The position numbers and the translations under genes are program-made. Positions 8,789-18,666 of a DNA stretch of 64,000 bases are shown here, piece after piece. The stretch's first letter is position 1, and the number at the start of each line of letters is the position of its first letter. The notes beneath the pieces are model-generated. The model saw nothing but the letters and a program-made list of their open reading frames with translations. It did not search any database and was not told the origin of the DNA. Origin of the DNA: Phenylobacterium sp. (GTDB lineage: Bacteria > Pseudomonadota > Alphaproteobacteria > Caulobacterales > Caulobacteraceae); NCBI RefSeq assembly GCF_030651755.1, contig NZ_JAUSBZ010000100.1, positions 1 through 64,000 of the forward strand. Direction: 5' to 3'.

Positions 8789-9946
8789 TCAGCCGATGGC
8801 GCGACGACCTTCGGTGAATCGCCAGAACACAGCCGCGCCAGTGGCGATCAGGCCGGCGGCGAAGGTCACCGACAGGGCGCCGGTCTGGGTGAGGAGGGCG
8901 CCGCCCAGGGCGCCGCCAAAGGCCTGTCCCAGGGCGGCCGAAGACCCATTGAAGGCCAGCGCCAGGGGCGCTGAGGCCGGCGCCCTGGAGATCAGGCGGG
9001 TCTGGATGACCGGCATGATCGAGAAGAGGGCCGTCGATCCGGTCAGGACCGCCATCCCGACGATGGCGTAGGCCAGGGCGCCCGGGGCGGCCGTCCGCGC
9101 AAGCTCCAGGCCATGCAGGGCCGCAGCCGCCGCCAGGGCGAGGAATCCTAGTGTGACGCTCAGGCTCCCGGCGCTCCGGTCGGCGGCGCGCCCGCCCAGG
9201 GTGAGGCCCAGAAAGCTGCCGACGCCCACCAGCATCTGGAAGGCGGCGACGCTGGCGCCGGTCACCTCGATCTGCAGGCGCAGGATCGGCGCGATGTAGG
9301 TGGTGATGGTCATATTGGCCCCGAAGGCCAGGAAGGTGGCGGCGAAGAGCGGCAGAACCCCGGCCCCGCGCAGCCCCTGACCTAGGCCAGGCGCCGGCGG
9401 CGTCACCCGGGGGACAAACACGAGGATGGCCGCCAGGGCGAAGGCGCTCAGGCCCGCCGACAGCAGGAAGGTTGCCCGCCAGCCAAAGGCCGCGCCCACC
9501 ACGCTGCCCATGGGGATCCCCATCAGGAAGGCGACCGTCATGCCGCCCATGACGATGGCCAGGGCCGAGCCCCGCCGCTCCGGCGGAACCAGGGCGCTGG
9601 CCGCAGCCGAGGCCGCGGGGCCCGCCATGGCGCCGACGGCGCCCAGGATAGCCCGTAGGATCATCAGGGTTCCGTAGCCTGGGGTCATCAGGCAGGCGAG
9701 GTTGAGCAGAACCGCGACGCTGAGGGCCACCGTCAGGACCCGCTTGCGCTCGAACCGGCCCACCAGGAAGGCCAGCGGCGGTCCCGCCAGGGCCGAGGTC
9801 AGGACATAGACGGTCTGGAGTTGACCCGCCGCCCCGACCGAAACGCCGAGTTCAGCGGCCATGGGCTCCAGGAGGCCTGCAAAGATGAAGGCGCCGGACC
9901 CGAAGGCGAAGGTCGACAGGGCCAGGACAAAGACGCGGAAATTCAA
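8789..9946 (-). CDS. MFS transporter (TTG start in ORF track)
   Basis: Multi-TM; VGRFERKRVLTVAL MFS motif. Confidence 0.87.
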   Translation of the reverse strand: MNFRVFVLALSTFAFGSGAFIFAGLLEPMAAELGVSVGAAGQLQTVYVLTSALAGPPLAFLVGRFERKRVLTVALSVAVLLNLACLMTPGYGTLMILRAILGAVGAMAGPAASAAASALVPPERRGSALAIVMGGMTVAFLMGIPMGSVVGAAFGWRATFLLSAGLSAFALAAILVFVPRVTPPAPGLGQGLRGAGVLPLFAATFLAFGANMTITTYIAPILRLQIEVTGASVAAFQMLVGVGSFLGLTLGGRAADRSAGSLSVTLGFLALAAAAALHGLELARTAAPGALAYAIVGMAVLTGSTALFSIMPVIQTRLISRAPASAPLALAFNGSSAALGQAFGGALGGALLTQTGALSVTFAAGLIATGAAVFWRFTEGRRAIG

Positions 9947-10122
9947 TGGAGCGGCCCGGCGACTTGTCCCACGCCGCAGCGCCCAAGGATGTTCTGCATG
10001 GCCAAGTTCCCCCCGCGATCTGGCGCCGCCTATTCCTCGATCAGAAGGCCGGCCGCCCCCGGGGTCAATCGCAGGATTTCTGTGGGCGCGATCAGGCGGC
10101 GGCGACTAGGGCGTGGTCGCGG

Positions 10123-10686
10123 TCAGACCTTCTCGCTGATCTTGATTGCGGTGCGGCAGCCGGCCTGGATCACCGCCGAGAGCAGGCCATAGCCGGGGGC
10201 GTCGTGGGCGCCTTCCTCAATGGCCAGGTCGCGATGGGCCAGCTCCTCATCGCGGAACTTGGCCAGTTCGGCGGCCAGTTCGGGATCGCGGTCGGCCAGT
10301 TCGGCCACCTGGCCGGCATAGTGCTGCTCGATCACCGATTCTACGGCCTCGGTGCAGGCATGGGCGGCCTTCTCGCCCATCAGGGCCGTGCCGGCGCCCA
10401 GGGCGAAGCCGGCCAGGCGCCACAGGGGCGTCATCACGGTGGGCCGGACGCCGTGCTGGTTCAGAAGCGCGTCGAAGCGGGCCAGATGGACGGCCTCATG
10501 CCCCTCCATCTCTTCCAACTGCGCGGCCAGGCGTTCCTTGCCCTTGGCGGCGCCCAGGACGGCGCGCTGGCCCTGATAGATGTGGACCGCCCCCAGTTCG
10601 CCGGCATGGTCGACCCGCAGAATCTCGGCCAGCCTGGCTTCCAGGGTTCCGGCGCCCGGGCGGGCGGGGACGGGTTTGTCGCTCAT
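10123..10686 (-). CDS. coq7: Demethoxyubiquinone hydroxylase (COQ7 family)
   Basis: ILRVDHAGELGAVHIYQGQ; di-iron E/ExxH pattern, VESVIEQHY. Confidence 0.93.
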   Translation of the reverse strand: MSDKPVPARPGAGTLEARLAEILRVDHAGELGAVHIYQGQRAVLGAAKGKERLAAQLEEMEGHEAVHLARFDALLNQHGVRPTVMTPLWRLAGFALGAGTALMGEKAAHACTEAVESVIEQHYAGQVAELADRDPELAAELAKFRDEELAHRDLAIEEGAHDAPGYGLLSAVIQAGCRTAIKISEKV

Positions 10687-11198
10687 CGCTTGGCTCTTTC
10701 ATAGGCGGCCGCGGCCAGGCTCATCGCCGCCAGGGCCAGGGAGATGACCGCGTTCCAGCCGGCCATGGACAGTCCGGCGAAAACCCAGGGGGCGGTGTCG
10801 CAGGCCGGCGCAGTGATCCTCTCCCCCGCCAGCAGCCCGCTCATGGCCTCCAGGCTGACCGCCCCCCCGGCCGAGGCGCAGGCGGCCGGCCCCGGCCACC
10901 ACTTCCATTCTGCGCCGGCGTGATAGACGGCCACGGCCGTCCCCACCAGGAAGACGAGGGCCAGGATCAGGTTGAAGACCGGACGGAAACGGGCGCCCCC
11001 TTGCAGCCGCGTCAGGATCATTCCGGCCAGGGCCACGCCGGCGGCCACCCAGTAGACCTCCCGCTGACGCAGGCAGAGGGTACAGGGCGCCAGATCGCCG
11101 AAGGTCTGGAAGCCATGGGCGATCGCCAGCATGCCCGCCGAGGCGAGCAGGGCTGAGAGGCGCCAGCGATGAAGGATGGGATCAAGGCCTGAGATCAT
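10683..11198 (-). CDS. dsbB: Disulfide bond formation protein B family
   Basis: HGFQTFGDLAPCTLCLRQREVYW; 4-TM; ACDTAPWVFAGLSMAGWN. Confidence 0.88.
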   Translation of the reverse strand: MISGLDPILHRWRLSALLASAGMLAIAHGFQTFGDLAPCTLCLRQREVYWVAAGVALAGMILTRLQGGARFRPVFNLILALVFLVGTAVAVYHAGAEWKWWPGPAACASAGGAVSLEAMSGLLAGERITAPACDTAPWVFAGLSMAGWNAVISLALAAMSLAAAAYERAKR

Positions 11199-11297
11199 GG
11201 GAGGTGATTGAACTGCAAATCGAGGCGCAGCGCCACTAGCCCGCAAGCGCCGCAGCTGAATCCCCCCAGGCGGCTTGTCTCCCGCCGCCGTTTTGGT

Positions 11298-11321
11298 AGA
11301 TAGTTGCATCTGATACTATCT
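11298..11321. promoter_or_regulatory. Inverted repeat AGATAGT-N10-ACTATCT upstream of HPPD; candidate operator
   Basis: Perfect 7-bp arms, ends 18 bp before ATG at 11340. Confidence 0.5.
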
Positions 11322-11339
11322 CGCCGACGGGAGACCACC

Positions 11340-12443
11340 ATGACCGCTCTTGCGACCGCCGCCGCCTCCGCCACCGACCTGTTCGAAAACCCCCTGGGCA
11401 CCGACGGGTTCGAGTTCGTGGAGTTCACTTCGCCTGAGCCCGAGCGCCTGGGCGGCCTGTTCGAGTTGATGGGCTTCACCGCCGTCTCGCGGCACCGGTC
11501 GAAGAATGTGGTCCGTTATCGGCAGGGGGACATCAACTTCCTGCTCAACATGGAGCCCTCGGGCCAGCCGGCCGACTTCCGCGCCGCCCATGGGCCTTCG
11601 GCCAACGCCATGGCGTTCCGTGTGCGGGATGCGGCCAAGGCGCTGGCCCTGGCGGTCGAGCGCGGCGCGAGCGCGGTGCAGGGACCGGTGGGTCCGATGG
11701 AGCTCAATATTCCGGCCATCGAGGGGATCGGCGGCTCGAACCTCTATCTGGTGGACCGCTATGGGGCTCAGGAGATCTACGACGTGGATTTCGTCCCCAT
11801 CCCGGGCGCGGCCGAGCAGGAGGCCGGGCGCGGGGTCGGCCTGACCTATCTCGACCACCTGACCCACAATGTGTTTCGCGGAAACATGGCCAAGTGGGCG
11901 GACTTCTATGAGCGGATCTTCAACTTCCGCGAAATCCGCTATTTCGACATCGAGGGCGCCCAGACAGGCCTGTTGTCCAAGGCCATGACCAGCCCCTGCG
12001 GCAAGATCCGCATCCCCCTGAACGAGAGCCGGGACGACCACTCCCAGATCGAGGAGTTCCTCAAGGACTACAAGGGCGAGGGCATCCAGCACCTGGCGCT
12101 CGGGACCGACGACATCTACGGTGCCGTGGAGACCATGCGGGAGCGTGGGGTCCGCTTCCAGGACACGCCGGAGACCTATTACGACCAGCTCGACGCCCGG
12201 GTGCCCGGCCATGGCGAGAACCTGCAGCGCCTGCGGGCCGACCGCATCCTGGTGGACGGCGCGCCGACCGAGGGCCAAGGTCTGCTGCTGCAGATCTTCA
12301 CGGAGAACATGGTCGGTCCGATCTTCTTCGAGATGATCCAGCGCAAGGGCAATGAGGGATTCGGCGAGGGCAACTTCAAGGCGCTGTTTGAGTCCATCGA
12401 ACTCGACCAGATCCGCCGGGGCGTGCTGCCGAAGAAGGACTAG
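11340..12443 (+). CDS. hppD: 4-hydroxyphenylpyruvate dioxygenase
   Basis: NPLGTDGFEFVEFTSPEPERLGGLFELMGFTAV; GFGEGNFKALFESIELDQIRRGVL C-terminus. Confidence 0.95.
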   Translation: MTALATAAASATDLFENPLGTDGFEFVEFTSPEPERLGGLFELMGFTAVSRHRSKNVVRYRQGDINFLLNMEPSGQPADFRAAHGPSANAMAFRVRDAAKALALAVERGASAVQGPVGPMELNIPAIEGIGGSNLYLVDRYGAQEIYDVDFVPIPGAAEQEAGRGVGLTYLDHLTHNVFRGNMAKWADFYERIFNFREIRYFDIEGAQTGLLSKAMTSPCGKIRIPLNESRDDHSQIEEFLKDYKGEGIQHLALGTDDIYGAVETMRERGVRFQDTPETYYDQLDARVPGHGENLQRLRADRILVDGAPTEGQGLLLQIFTENMVGPIFFEMIQRKGNEGFGEGNFKALFESIELDQIRRGVLPKKD

Positions 12444-12445
12444 AC

Positions 12446-13483
12446 ATGCGGACGTTCGCTTTGGCGGTGGTGCTGGCGAGTTTGGTGACGGGAAGTGCGA
12501 TGGCGCAGCCGAAGTGGGCGATTGTGGTGCATGGGGGGGCGGGCGTCATCGAGCGCGCCGATCTCACCCCTGAGCAGGAGGCGGCCTATCGCGCGGCCCT
12601 GACCAAGGTGACGGAAGCCGGCGGCGAGGTCCTGGCCAAGGGCGGTTCGGCCCTGGACGCCATCGAGGCGGCCATTCACCTGCTGGAGGACGACCCCCTG
12701 TTCAATTCCGGCCGGGGGGCGGTGTTCACCGCCGAGGGCCGCAACGAGCTGGACGCCTCGATCATGGATGGGGCGACCCTGAGGGCCGGGGCGGTAGCGG
12801 GCGTCACCCGCACCCGCCATCCGATCTCGCTGGCTCGGGCGGTGATGGAAAAGTCGCCGCACGTCATGCTGATGGGCTCAGGCGCCGACACCTTCTCGAA
12901 GGAGGCCGGCCTGGAGCAGGTCGAGCCGAGCTACTTCTTCACCGAGCGTCGCTGGCGCTCCCTGGAGAAGTTCCTGGCTGAACAGAAGCTGCCGGTTCCG
13001 CCGAGGCCTGCGGGCGCGGTGGTCGCCGATGAGGCCGCGGCCCTGGCCCATGACGAGGGCAAGTATGGGACTGTGGGCGTCGTGGCCCTGGACCAGGCCG
13101 GCCATGTGGCGGCCGGCACCTCGACCGGCGGCACCACGGGCAAGCGCTGGGGGCGGGTGGGCGACAGCCCGATCATCGGCGCGGGCAACTACGCCTCGGA
13201 CGCGTCTTGCGCGGTCTCGGCCACCGGGACCGGCGAGTATTTCATCCGCCTGACGGTGGCGCGCGAGATCTGCGCCCTGGTGGAGCACAAGGGCCTGTCC
13301 CTGCAGGCCGCCGCCGACGAGGTGATCCAGACCAAGCTCACCGCCCTGGGCGGCGACGGCGGCGTCATCGCCGTGGCCCCCGACGGCCAGATGGCCTGGA
13401 GCTACAACACCTCGGGCATGTACCGCGCCCGGCTGGCGGACGGCGAACCCCTGAGCGTGGGGATCTACAAGGACGAACCCTGA
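12446..13483 (+). CDS. Isoaspartyl peptidase/L-asparaginase (Ntn hydrolase), signal peptide
   Basis: WAIVVHGGAGVIERADL; GKYGTVGVVALDQAGHVAAGTSTGGTTGKRWGRVGDSPIIGAG. Confidence 0.94.
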   Translation: MRTFALAVVLASLVTGSAMAQPKWAIVVHGGAGVIERADLTPEQEAAYRAALTKVTEAGGEVLAKGGSALDAIEAAIHLLEDDPLFNSGRGAVFTAEGRNELDASIMDGATLRAGAVAGVTRTRHPISLARAVMEKSPHVMLMGSGADTFSKEAGLEQVEPSYFFTERRWRSLEKFLAEQKLPVPPRPAGAVVADEAAALAHDEGKYGTVGVVALDQAGHVAAGTSTGGTTGKRWGRVGDSPIIGAGNYASDASCAVSATGTGEYFIRLTVAREICALVEHKGLSLQAAADEVIQTKLTALGGDGGVIAVAPDGQMAWSYNTSGMYRARLADGEPLSVGIYKDEP

Positions 13484-14616
13484 TGGCGACCCGCAACTGG
13501 ATCCCCGTGCGTGGGGCGCAAGGGACGCATTCGCGCCAAGCCCATGCCGACATGCCGGCCGGCACCTATGAGCGCGAGATCTCCAAGGAGGGCTTCTTCG
13601 GCCCCGCCGCCTTTCTGCACCATCCAAGGCCGCCCACCGGCTGGACGAGCTTCGAGGGCCCTCTGCGGCCCCGGGCCTTCGACCTGGCGCGGCTGAACGA
13701 ACCCCAGGCCTCGCCCTGGAGCGCGCCGGTGGTGCTGCACAACGCCGCCACCGAGATCCGCTTCTGGAAGCTCGCCCAACCCATGCCAGGCCTGGCGCGC
13801 AACGCCGATGGCGACCAGCTGCTGTTTGTCCATCAAGGGGCGGGCGATCTCTTCTGTGACTATGGCCGCATCGCCTTTGTCGCCGGGGACTATCTCTATC
13901 TGCCCCGGGGGACCATGTGGCGCCTGGCGCCAGCTGAGCCCTGCGCCATCCTGACCATCCAGGCGACCAACAGCCACTTCACCCTGCCCGACAAAGGTCT
14001 GCTGGGTCCCCACGCCATCTTCGACCCGGCCCTGCTGGACACCCCGGTGATGGACGAGGCCTTCTGCGACCACCAGGCTCAGGACGACGAGACCACGGTC
14101 GCCATCAAGAAGCGCGGCCAGGTCTCGACGGTGACCTATCCCTACAATCCCCTGGACGCGGTGGGCTGGCATGGGGAGCTGGCGCCGGTGCGCCTGAACG
14201 TCAGCCATATCCGCCCGGTGGTCAGCCATCGCTACCACCTGCCCCCCAGCGCCCACACGACCTTCCTGGCCGACCGGTTCGTGGTCTGCACCTTTGCGCC
14301 GAGGCCCTTCGAGACCGATCCGGGCGCGCTGAAGGTGCCGTTCTTCCACAACAATGACGACTATGACGAGGTGCTCTTCTATCACGCGGGCGACTTCTTC
14401 AGCCGCGACGGCATCGATGCGGGCATGATGACCTTCCACCCGTCGGGTTTCACCCATGGGCCCCATCCCAAGGCGCTGAAGAACATGCTGTCCCAGCCCA
14501 AGCCGGCCACCGACGAATATGCGGTGATGATCGACACCCGCGATCCGCTGGAGGTGGGCGAGGCTGCGGGCGCAGTGGAGAACACCGCCTATGTCGACAG
14601 CTGGAAGGCCCGATGA
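13483..14616 (+). CDS. hmgA: Homogentisate 1,2-dioxygenase family
   Basis: EGFFGPAAFLHHPRPPTGW; NNDDYDEVLFYHAGDFFSRDGIDAGMMTFHPSGFTHGPHPKAL. Confidence 0.9.
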   Translation: MATRNWIPVRGAQGTHSRQAHADMPAGTYEREISKEGFFGPAAFLHHPRPPTGWTSFEGPLRPRAFDLARLNEPQASPWSAPVVLHNAATEIRFWKLAQPMPGLARNADGDQLLFVHQGAGDLFCDYGRIAFVAGDYLYLPRGTMWRLAPAEPCAILTIQATNSHFTLPDKGLLGPHAIFDPALLDTPVMDEAFCDHQAQDDETTVAIKKRGQVSTVTYPYNPLDAVGWHGELAPVRLNVSHIRPVVSHRYHLPPSAHTTFLADRFVVCTFAPRPFETDPGALKVPFFHNNDDYDEVLFYHAGDFFSRDGIDAGMMTFHPSGFTHGPHPKALKNMLSQPKPATDEYAVMIDTRDPLEVGEAAGAVENTAYVDSWKAR

Positions 14617-14888
14617 CCGCCGCCATCCATGACGACCTGGAGGCCGCCGCCCAGGAGGAGCTGACCCAGGCCTGTGATCTCGGCTGGCGGGCGCTGGCGC
14701 CCTGCACGCCGTGGGGCGACACCTTCGAGGGTTTCAGCCCCCAGGGCCGGCCGGTGTGCTTCGAGCGGAACTACATGTGGGAGGACAGCCCCGGCGGCGA
14801 CATCCGCGTGGAGGTCCACGTCTATGAGCCCCGCGCCTTCGAGGCCGGTGTGCGTCTGGTGCAGACCCTGATTCAACAACAATCCTAG
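14613..14888 (+). CDS. Hypothetical 91-aa protein in homogentisate operon
   Basis: Start overlaps hmgA stop; gap to FAH-family gene is 22 bp. Confidence 0.7.
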   Translation: MTAAIHDDLEAAAQEELTQACDLGWRALAPCTPWGDTFEGFSPQGRPVCFERNYMWEDSPGGDIRVEVHVYEPRAFEAGVRLVQTLIQQQS

Positions 14889-14910
14889 CCCTCAAGCGGA
14901 GACCCCCAAG

Positions 14911-15918
14911 ATGAAGCTCGCCTCGCTGAAGTCCGGCCGTGACGGCCGGCTGGTGGTGGTCTCCAACGACCTGGCCTGGTTCACGGATGCGGCCACTGTG
15001 GCGCCGACCCTGCAGGCGGCCCTGGACGACTGGGAGCGATGCGAACCCATGTTGCGGGCCCTGGCCGAGAGCCTGGAGCACGGCGGGGTGCCCAAGGAAC
15101 GCTTCCACGAACACGAGGCCGCCAGCCCCCTGCCGCGGGCCTATCAGTGGGCCGACGGCTCGGCCTATGTGAACCATGTGGAGCTGGTGCGCCGGGCCCG
15201 CGGGGCGGAGATGCCGCAGAGCTTCTGGACCGATCCGCTGATGTACCAGGGGGGCTCCGACGGCTTCCTGGCGCCCCGCGATCCCATCCCGCTGGCCGAT
15301 GAGGCCTGGGGCTGCGACCTGGAGGCCGAGGTGGCGGTGATTACCGGCGATGTCCCGCAAGGGGTGAGCCCGGCCGACGCGCTGAACCATGTGCGCCTGG
15401 TGCTGCTGGTCAATGATGTGTCCCTGCGCAACCTGATCCCTGACGAACTGGCCAAGAGCTTCGGCTTCTTCCAGTCCAAGCCGGCCTCGGCCTTCTCGCC
15501 CGTGGCGGTGACGCCGGACGCGCTCGGCGAGGCCTGGCGGGACGGCCGCCTGCACGGGGCGGTGGAGGTGGAGCTGAATGGCAAGGTCCTGGGCTGTGCC
15601 GACGCCGGCGTCGACATGACCTTCGACTTCGGTGTGCTGATCGCCCACGCGGCCAGGACCCGGGCGCTCGCGGCGGGCACGATCATCGGATCGGGGACGG
15701 TGTCGAATCGCGGCCCCGACGGCGGTCCAGGAAAATCGGTGGCTGAGGGCGGCGTCGGCTATTCCTGCCTCGCCGAGGTGCGGACGGTGGAGACCCTGGC
15801 CCATGGCGCGCCCAGAACACCGTTCTTGAAAGCCGGCGACACGGTGCGGATTGAAATGCGCGATGGGCGCCGACACTCGATGTTCGGCGCCATCGAACAG
15901 GAGGTCCAGGCCCTATGA
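14911..15918 (+). CDS. Fumarylacetoacetate hydrolase family protein
   Basis: VELVRRARGAEMPQSFWTDPLMYQGGSDGFLAPRDPI; GSGTVSNRG. Confidence 0.9.
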   Translation: MKLASLKSGRDGRLVVVSNDLAWFTDAATVAPTLQAALDDWERCEPMLRALAESLEHGGVPKERFHEHEAASPLPRAYQWADGSAYVNHVELVRRARGAEMPQSFWTDPLMYQGGSDGFLAPRDPIPLADEAWGCDLEAEVAVITGDVPQGVSPADALNHVRLVLLVNDVSLRNLIPDELAKSFGFFQSKPASAFSPVAVTPDALGEAWRDGRLHGAVEVELNGKVLGCADAGVDMTFDFGVLIAHAARTRALAAGTIIGSGTVSNRGPDGGPGKSVAEGGVGYSCLAEVRTVETLAHGAPRTPFLKAGDTVRIEMRDGRRHSMFGAIEQEVQAL

Positions 15919-16409
15919 CCGCACAGCCCAGGACGATGCCGGCTGACACTACCGGCCTCCAGCTGGACGCCTATCTGCCCTATCGCCTGTCGGTGGCCTC
16001 CAACGCCGTCAGCCGACTGATCGCCCGGGCCTATGAGGACCGGTTTGGCCTTAGCATTCCGCAATGGCGGCTGACCTGCGTGCTGGCCGAGGATGGCCCG
16101 ATGAACCAGAGCGCCCTGGTGAGCCGCACGGGCATGGACAAGGTGACTGTCAGCCGCGCGGCCCAGGGCCTGGCCAAACGGCGCCTGCTGGTGCGGTCGG
16201 AAAATGACCTGGACGGCCGGTCCCATGTGGTGGCCTTGAGCCCGGAAGGCCTTCGCCTGCACGCCGAGATCGCGCCCCTGGCCTTGGCCTATGAGGCCGC
16301 CCTGATCTCGGGTCTCGACCCCAGCGAAGTGGCCCTGCTCAAGCGCCTGCTGTTACGCCTGCAAGGCGCCGCCGGCGTCCTGGCCGGGGAGCGAACCGAG
16401 GCGAGTTAG
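15915..16409 (+). CDS. MarR family transcriptional regulator
   Basis: NQSALVSRTGMDKVTVSRAAQGLAKRRLLVRSENDLDGRSHVVALSPEG; translationally coupled to upstream FAH gene. Confidence 0.92.
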   Translation: MTAQPRTMPADTTGLQLDAYLPYRLSVASNAVSRLIARAYEDRFGLSIPQWRLTCVLAEDGPMNQSALVSRTGMDKVTVSRAAQGLAKRRLLVRSENDLDGRSHVVALSPEGLRLHAEIAPLALAYEAALISGLDPSEVALLKRLLLRLQGAAGVLAGERTEAS

Positions 16410-18283
16410 CCCCAACCCAGGGCGACCGCACCGTGATAGACGGCCATGGCCGCCAGGTAGGCCAGGGTGATCATGTAGGCGAACATCACAGAGGGCCACA
16501 GCCAGCTGTTGGTCTCGCGCTTCACCACGGCCAGGGTCGGGGCGCATTGCGGCGCGAACACGTACCAGGTCAGGAAGGCCAGCCCCATGGCCAGGGACCA
16601 GTCGGCCGACAGGGCGCCGGCCAGGGTGCCCACCTGCTCCTCGGCGTTGGCCACCGCATAGACGGTGCCCAGTGCGCCCACGGCGACCTCCCGGGCGGCC
16701 ATGCCCGGAATGAGGGCCACGGTCATCTGCCAGTTGAAGCCGATGGGGGCGAACAGCGGGTGCAGCAGGTGGCCCAGCTGGCCGGCGAAGCTGTAATCAA
16801 TGTCCGGCCCCGTGGCGCCTTCCGGCGGATAGGGGAAGGTGGACAGGACCCAGATCAGCACCATCAGCGGCAGGATGATCCGGCCGGCGCGGTTCATGAA
16901 GATCGCCGCCCGCTGCCACAGATTGCGCAGCACGCTCTTGGGGTCAGGGGTCTTGTAGGTCGGCAGCTCCATCAGGAAGGGCTCGACCTGGCCACGCCAG
17001 AAGAGCCTGCGGGCGATGAAGGAGATGGCCAGCGCGCTGGTGATGCCGGCCACATAGAGGCCGAACATCACCAGCCCCTGCAGGCTGGCGAAACCCCAGA
17101 CCGTCTGGTTGGGAATGAAGGCGGCGATGATCAGGGTGTAGACCGGGATCCGCGCAGAACAGGTCATCAGCGGCGCGACCATGATGGTGGTCAGGCGGTC
17201 GCGCCTGGAGTCGATCACCCGGGTGGCCATGACCCCTGGAATGGCGCAGGCGAAGGACGACAGAAGGGGAATGAAGGCCCGGCCGTGCAGGCCGGCCCCG
17301 CCCATGATCCTGTCCATCAGGAAGGCGGCCCGGGCCATATAGCCGAAGTCCTCCAGGAGGATGATGAACAGGAACAGGATCAGGATCTGCGGCAGGAAGA
17401 CCAGCACGCTGCCGACCCCGGCGATCAGGCCATCGACGATCAGGCTCTGCAAAAGACCGTCCGGCAGCACCGTGGCCACCAGGCCGCCCAAGGCCCCCAT
17501 GCCCCCCTCGATCCCGTCCATCAGAGGACCGGCCCAGGCGAACACCGCCTGGAACATGACAAACAACAGGGCCAGCAGGATGGCGAGGCCCGCCACCGGG
17601 TGCAGCAACACCCCGTCGATCTTGCCGGTCAGGGTGTCGGGACGTTCGGCCGGCCGCACATGGGCCTTCATGGTCCGCTGGGCTTCGGCGTGGGCCTGGC
17701 GGATCTCCGCAGGCGAAGGCTCGTGCCAGGTGTTGGGAGCCTCCAGGGCGCCGGTCGCCGCCAGGGCCTCGACCTTGGCTTCAATCTGGGCGACCAGATC
17801 CTCGATGCCCCGCTTGCGGGTGGCCACGGTGGTGACGATCGGCGCGCCGATGTCGCGGGACAGGCCCTCCAGGTCGATGCGCAGGCCCTGGCGCTGGGCG
17901 ATGTCGAACATGTTGAGCGCCAGCACCATGGGCCGACCGACCTGCCGCAGCTCGAGGATCAGGCGCAGCACCAGGCGCAGATTGGTGGCGTCGGCGACGC
18001 AGACCACAACGTCGGGCGGGGTCTCCCCCTTCAGCTGGCCGAGGATCGCGTCCCGGGTCACCGCCTCGTCGGGGCTGCGGGCGCGCAGGGAATAGGTGCC
18101 GGGCAGGTCGAGCACCGAGACGGTGCGCCCGCTGGCGGTGGTGATGGTCCCTTCCTTCCTCTCCACTGTCACGCCGGCATAGTTGGCCACCTTCTGGTGG
18201 CTGCCGGTCAGGGCGTTGAACAGGGCGGTCTTGCCGGAGTTGGGATTGCCGACCAGGGCGATGCGGGCGCTGGCTATGCTCAT
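16406..18283 (-). CDS. feoB: Ferrous iron transport protein B
   Basis: ALVGNPNSGKTALFNALTGSHQKVANYAGVTVERKEG; Gate/Nucleoside-recognition TM domains. Confidence 0.96.
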   Translation of the reverse strand: MSIASARIALVGNPNSGKTALFNALTGSHQKVANYAGVTVERKEGTITTASGRTVSVLDLPGTYSLRARSPDEAVTRDAILGQLKGETPPDVVVCVADATNLRLVLRLILELRQVGRPMVLALNMFDIAQRQGLRIDLEGLSRDIGAPIVTTVATRKRGIEDLVAQIEAKVEALAATGALEAPNTWHEPSPAEIRQAHAEAQRTMKAHVRPAERPDTLTGKIDGVLLHPVAGLAILLALLFVMFQAVFAWAGPLMDGIEGGMGALGGLVATVLPDGLLQSLIVDGLIAGVGSVLVFLPQILILFLFIILLEDFGYMARAAFLMDRIMGGAGLHGRAFIPLLSSFACAIPGVMATRVIDSRRDRLTTIMVAPLMTCSARIPVYTLIIAAFIPNQTVWGFASLQGLVMFGLYVAGITSALAISFIARRLFWRGQVEPFLMELPTYKTPDPKSVLRNLWQRAAIFMNRAGRIILPLMVLIWVLSTFPYPPEGATGPDIDYSFAGQLGHLLHPLFAPIGFNWQMTVALIPGMAAREVAVGALGTVYAVANAEEQVGTLAGALSADWSLAMGLAFLTWYVFAPQCAPTLAVVKRETNSWLWPSVMFAYMITLAYLAAMAVYHGAVALGWG

Positions 18284-18624
18284 CGGGCGTCGGGTCCAGC
18301 CGCCGAGGACTCCAGGCGGATCACGATGTCGACGGCGTCCCGCCGGCGCAGCGCCACGCGCATGTCGTCCAGTCGAACGGCGATGGGATCGCGGCCGATG
18401 GCGCCTTCGTGGATCACTTCGATGGTCGCGCCCTCCACAAAGCCCAGCTCCAGCAGGCGGCGCTCAAGCTCCTGAGCGTCCAGACCCCCAGGACTGGCGG
18501 CGACTCCCGAACCAACTGCGCCGATCACGCCTCGATCCCCCCGCCGCGCCTGGCTCAACCGAAGCTCGCCTGTGGCGAGGTCCGCCGCGGCGGTTAGGGG
18601 CTGCGAGAGGGATAGATCGTCCAT
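18280..18624 (-). CDS. feoA: Ferrous iron transport protein A
   Basis: ELERRLLELGFVEGATIEVIHEGAIGRDPIAVRLDDMRVALRRRDA; overlaps feoB start. Confidence 0.9.
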   Translation of the reverse strand: MDDLSLSQPLTAAADLATGELRLSQARRGDRGVIGAVGSGVAASPGGLDAQELERRLLELGFVEGATIEVIHEGAIGRDPIAVRLDDMRVALRRRDAVDIVIRLESSAAGPDAR

Positions 18625-18666
18625 GGCGGAATCCGACGACGGGGGCGTGGGACGCGGCGGAATGCC

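Noticed and set aside
16433-18475. 680-aa plus-strand ORF
   Set aside because: Antisense shadow of feoB/feoA, H/Q/G-rich with no family resemblance.
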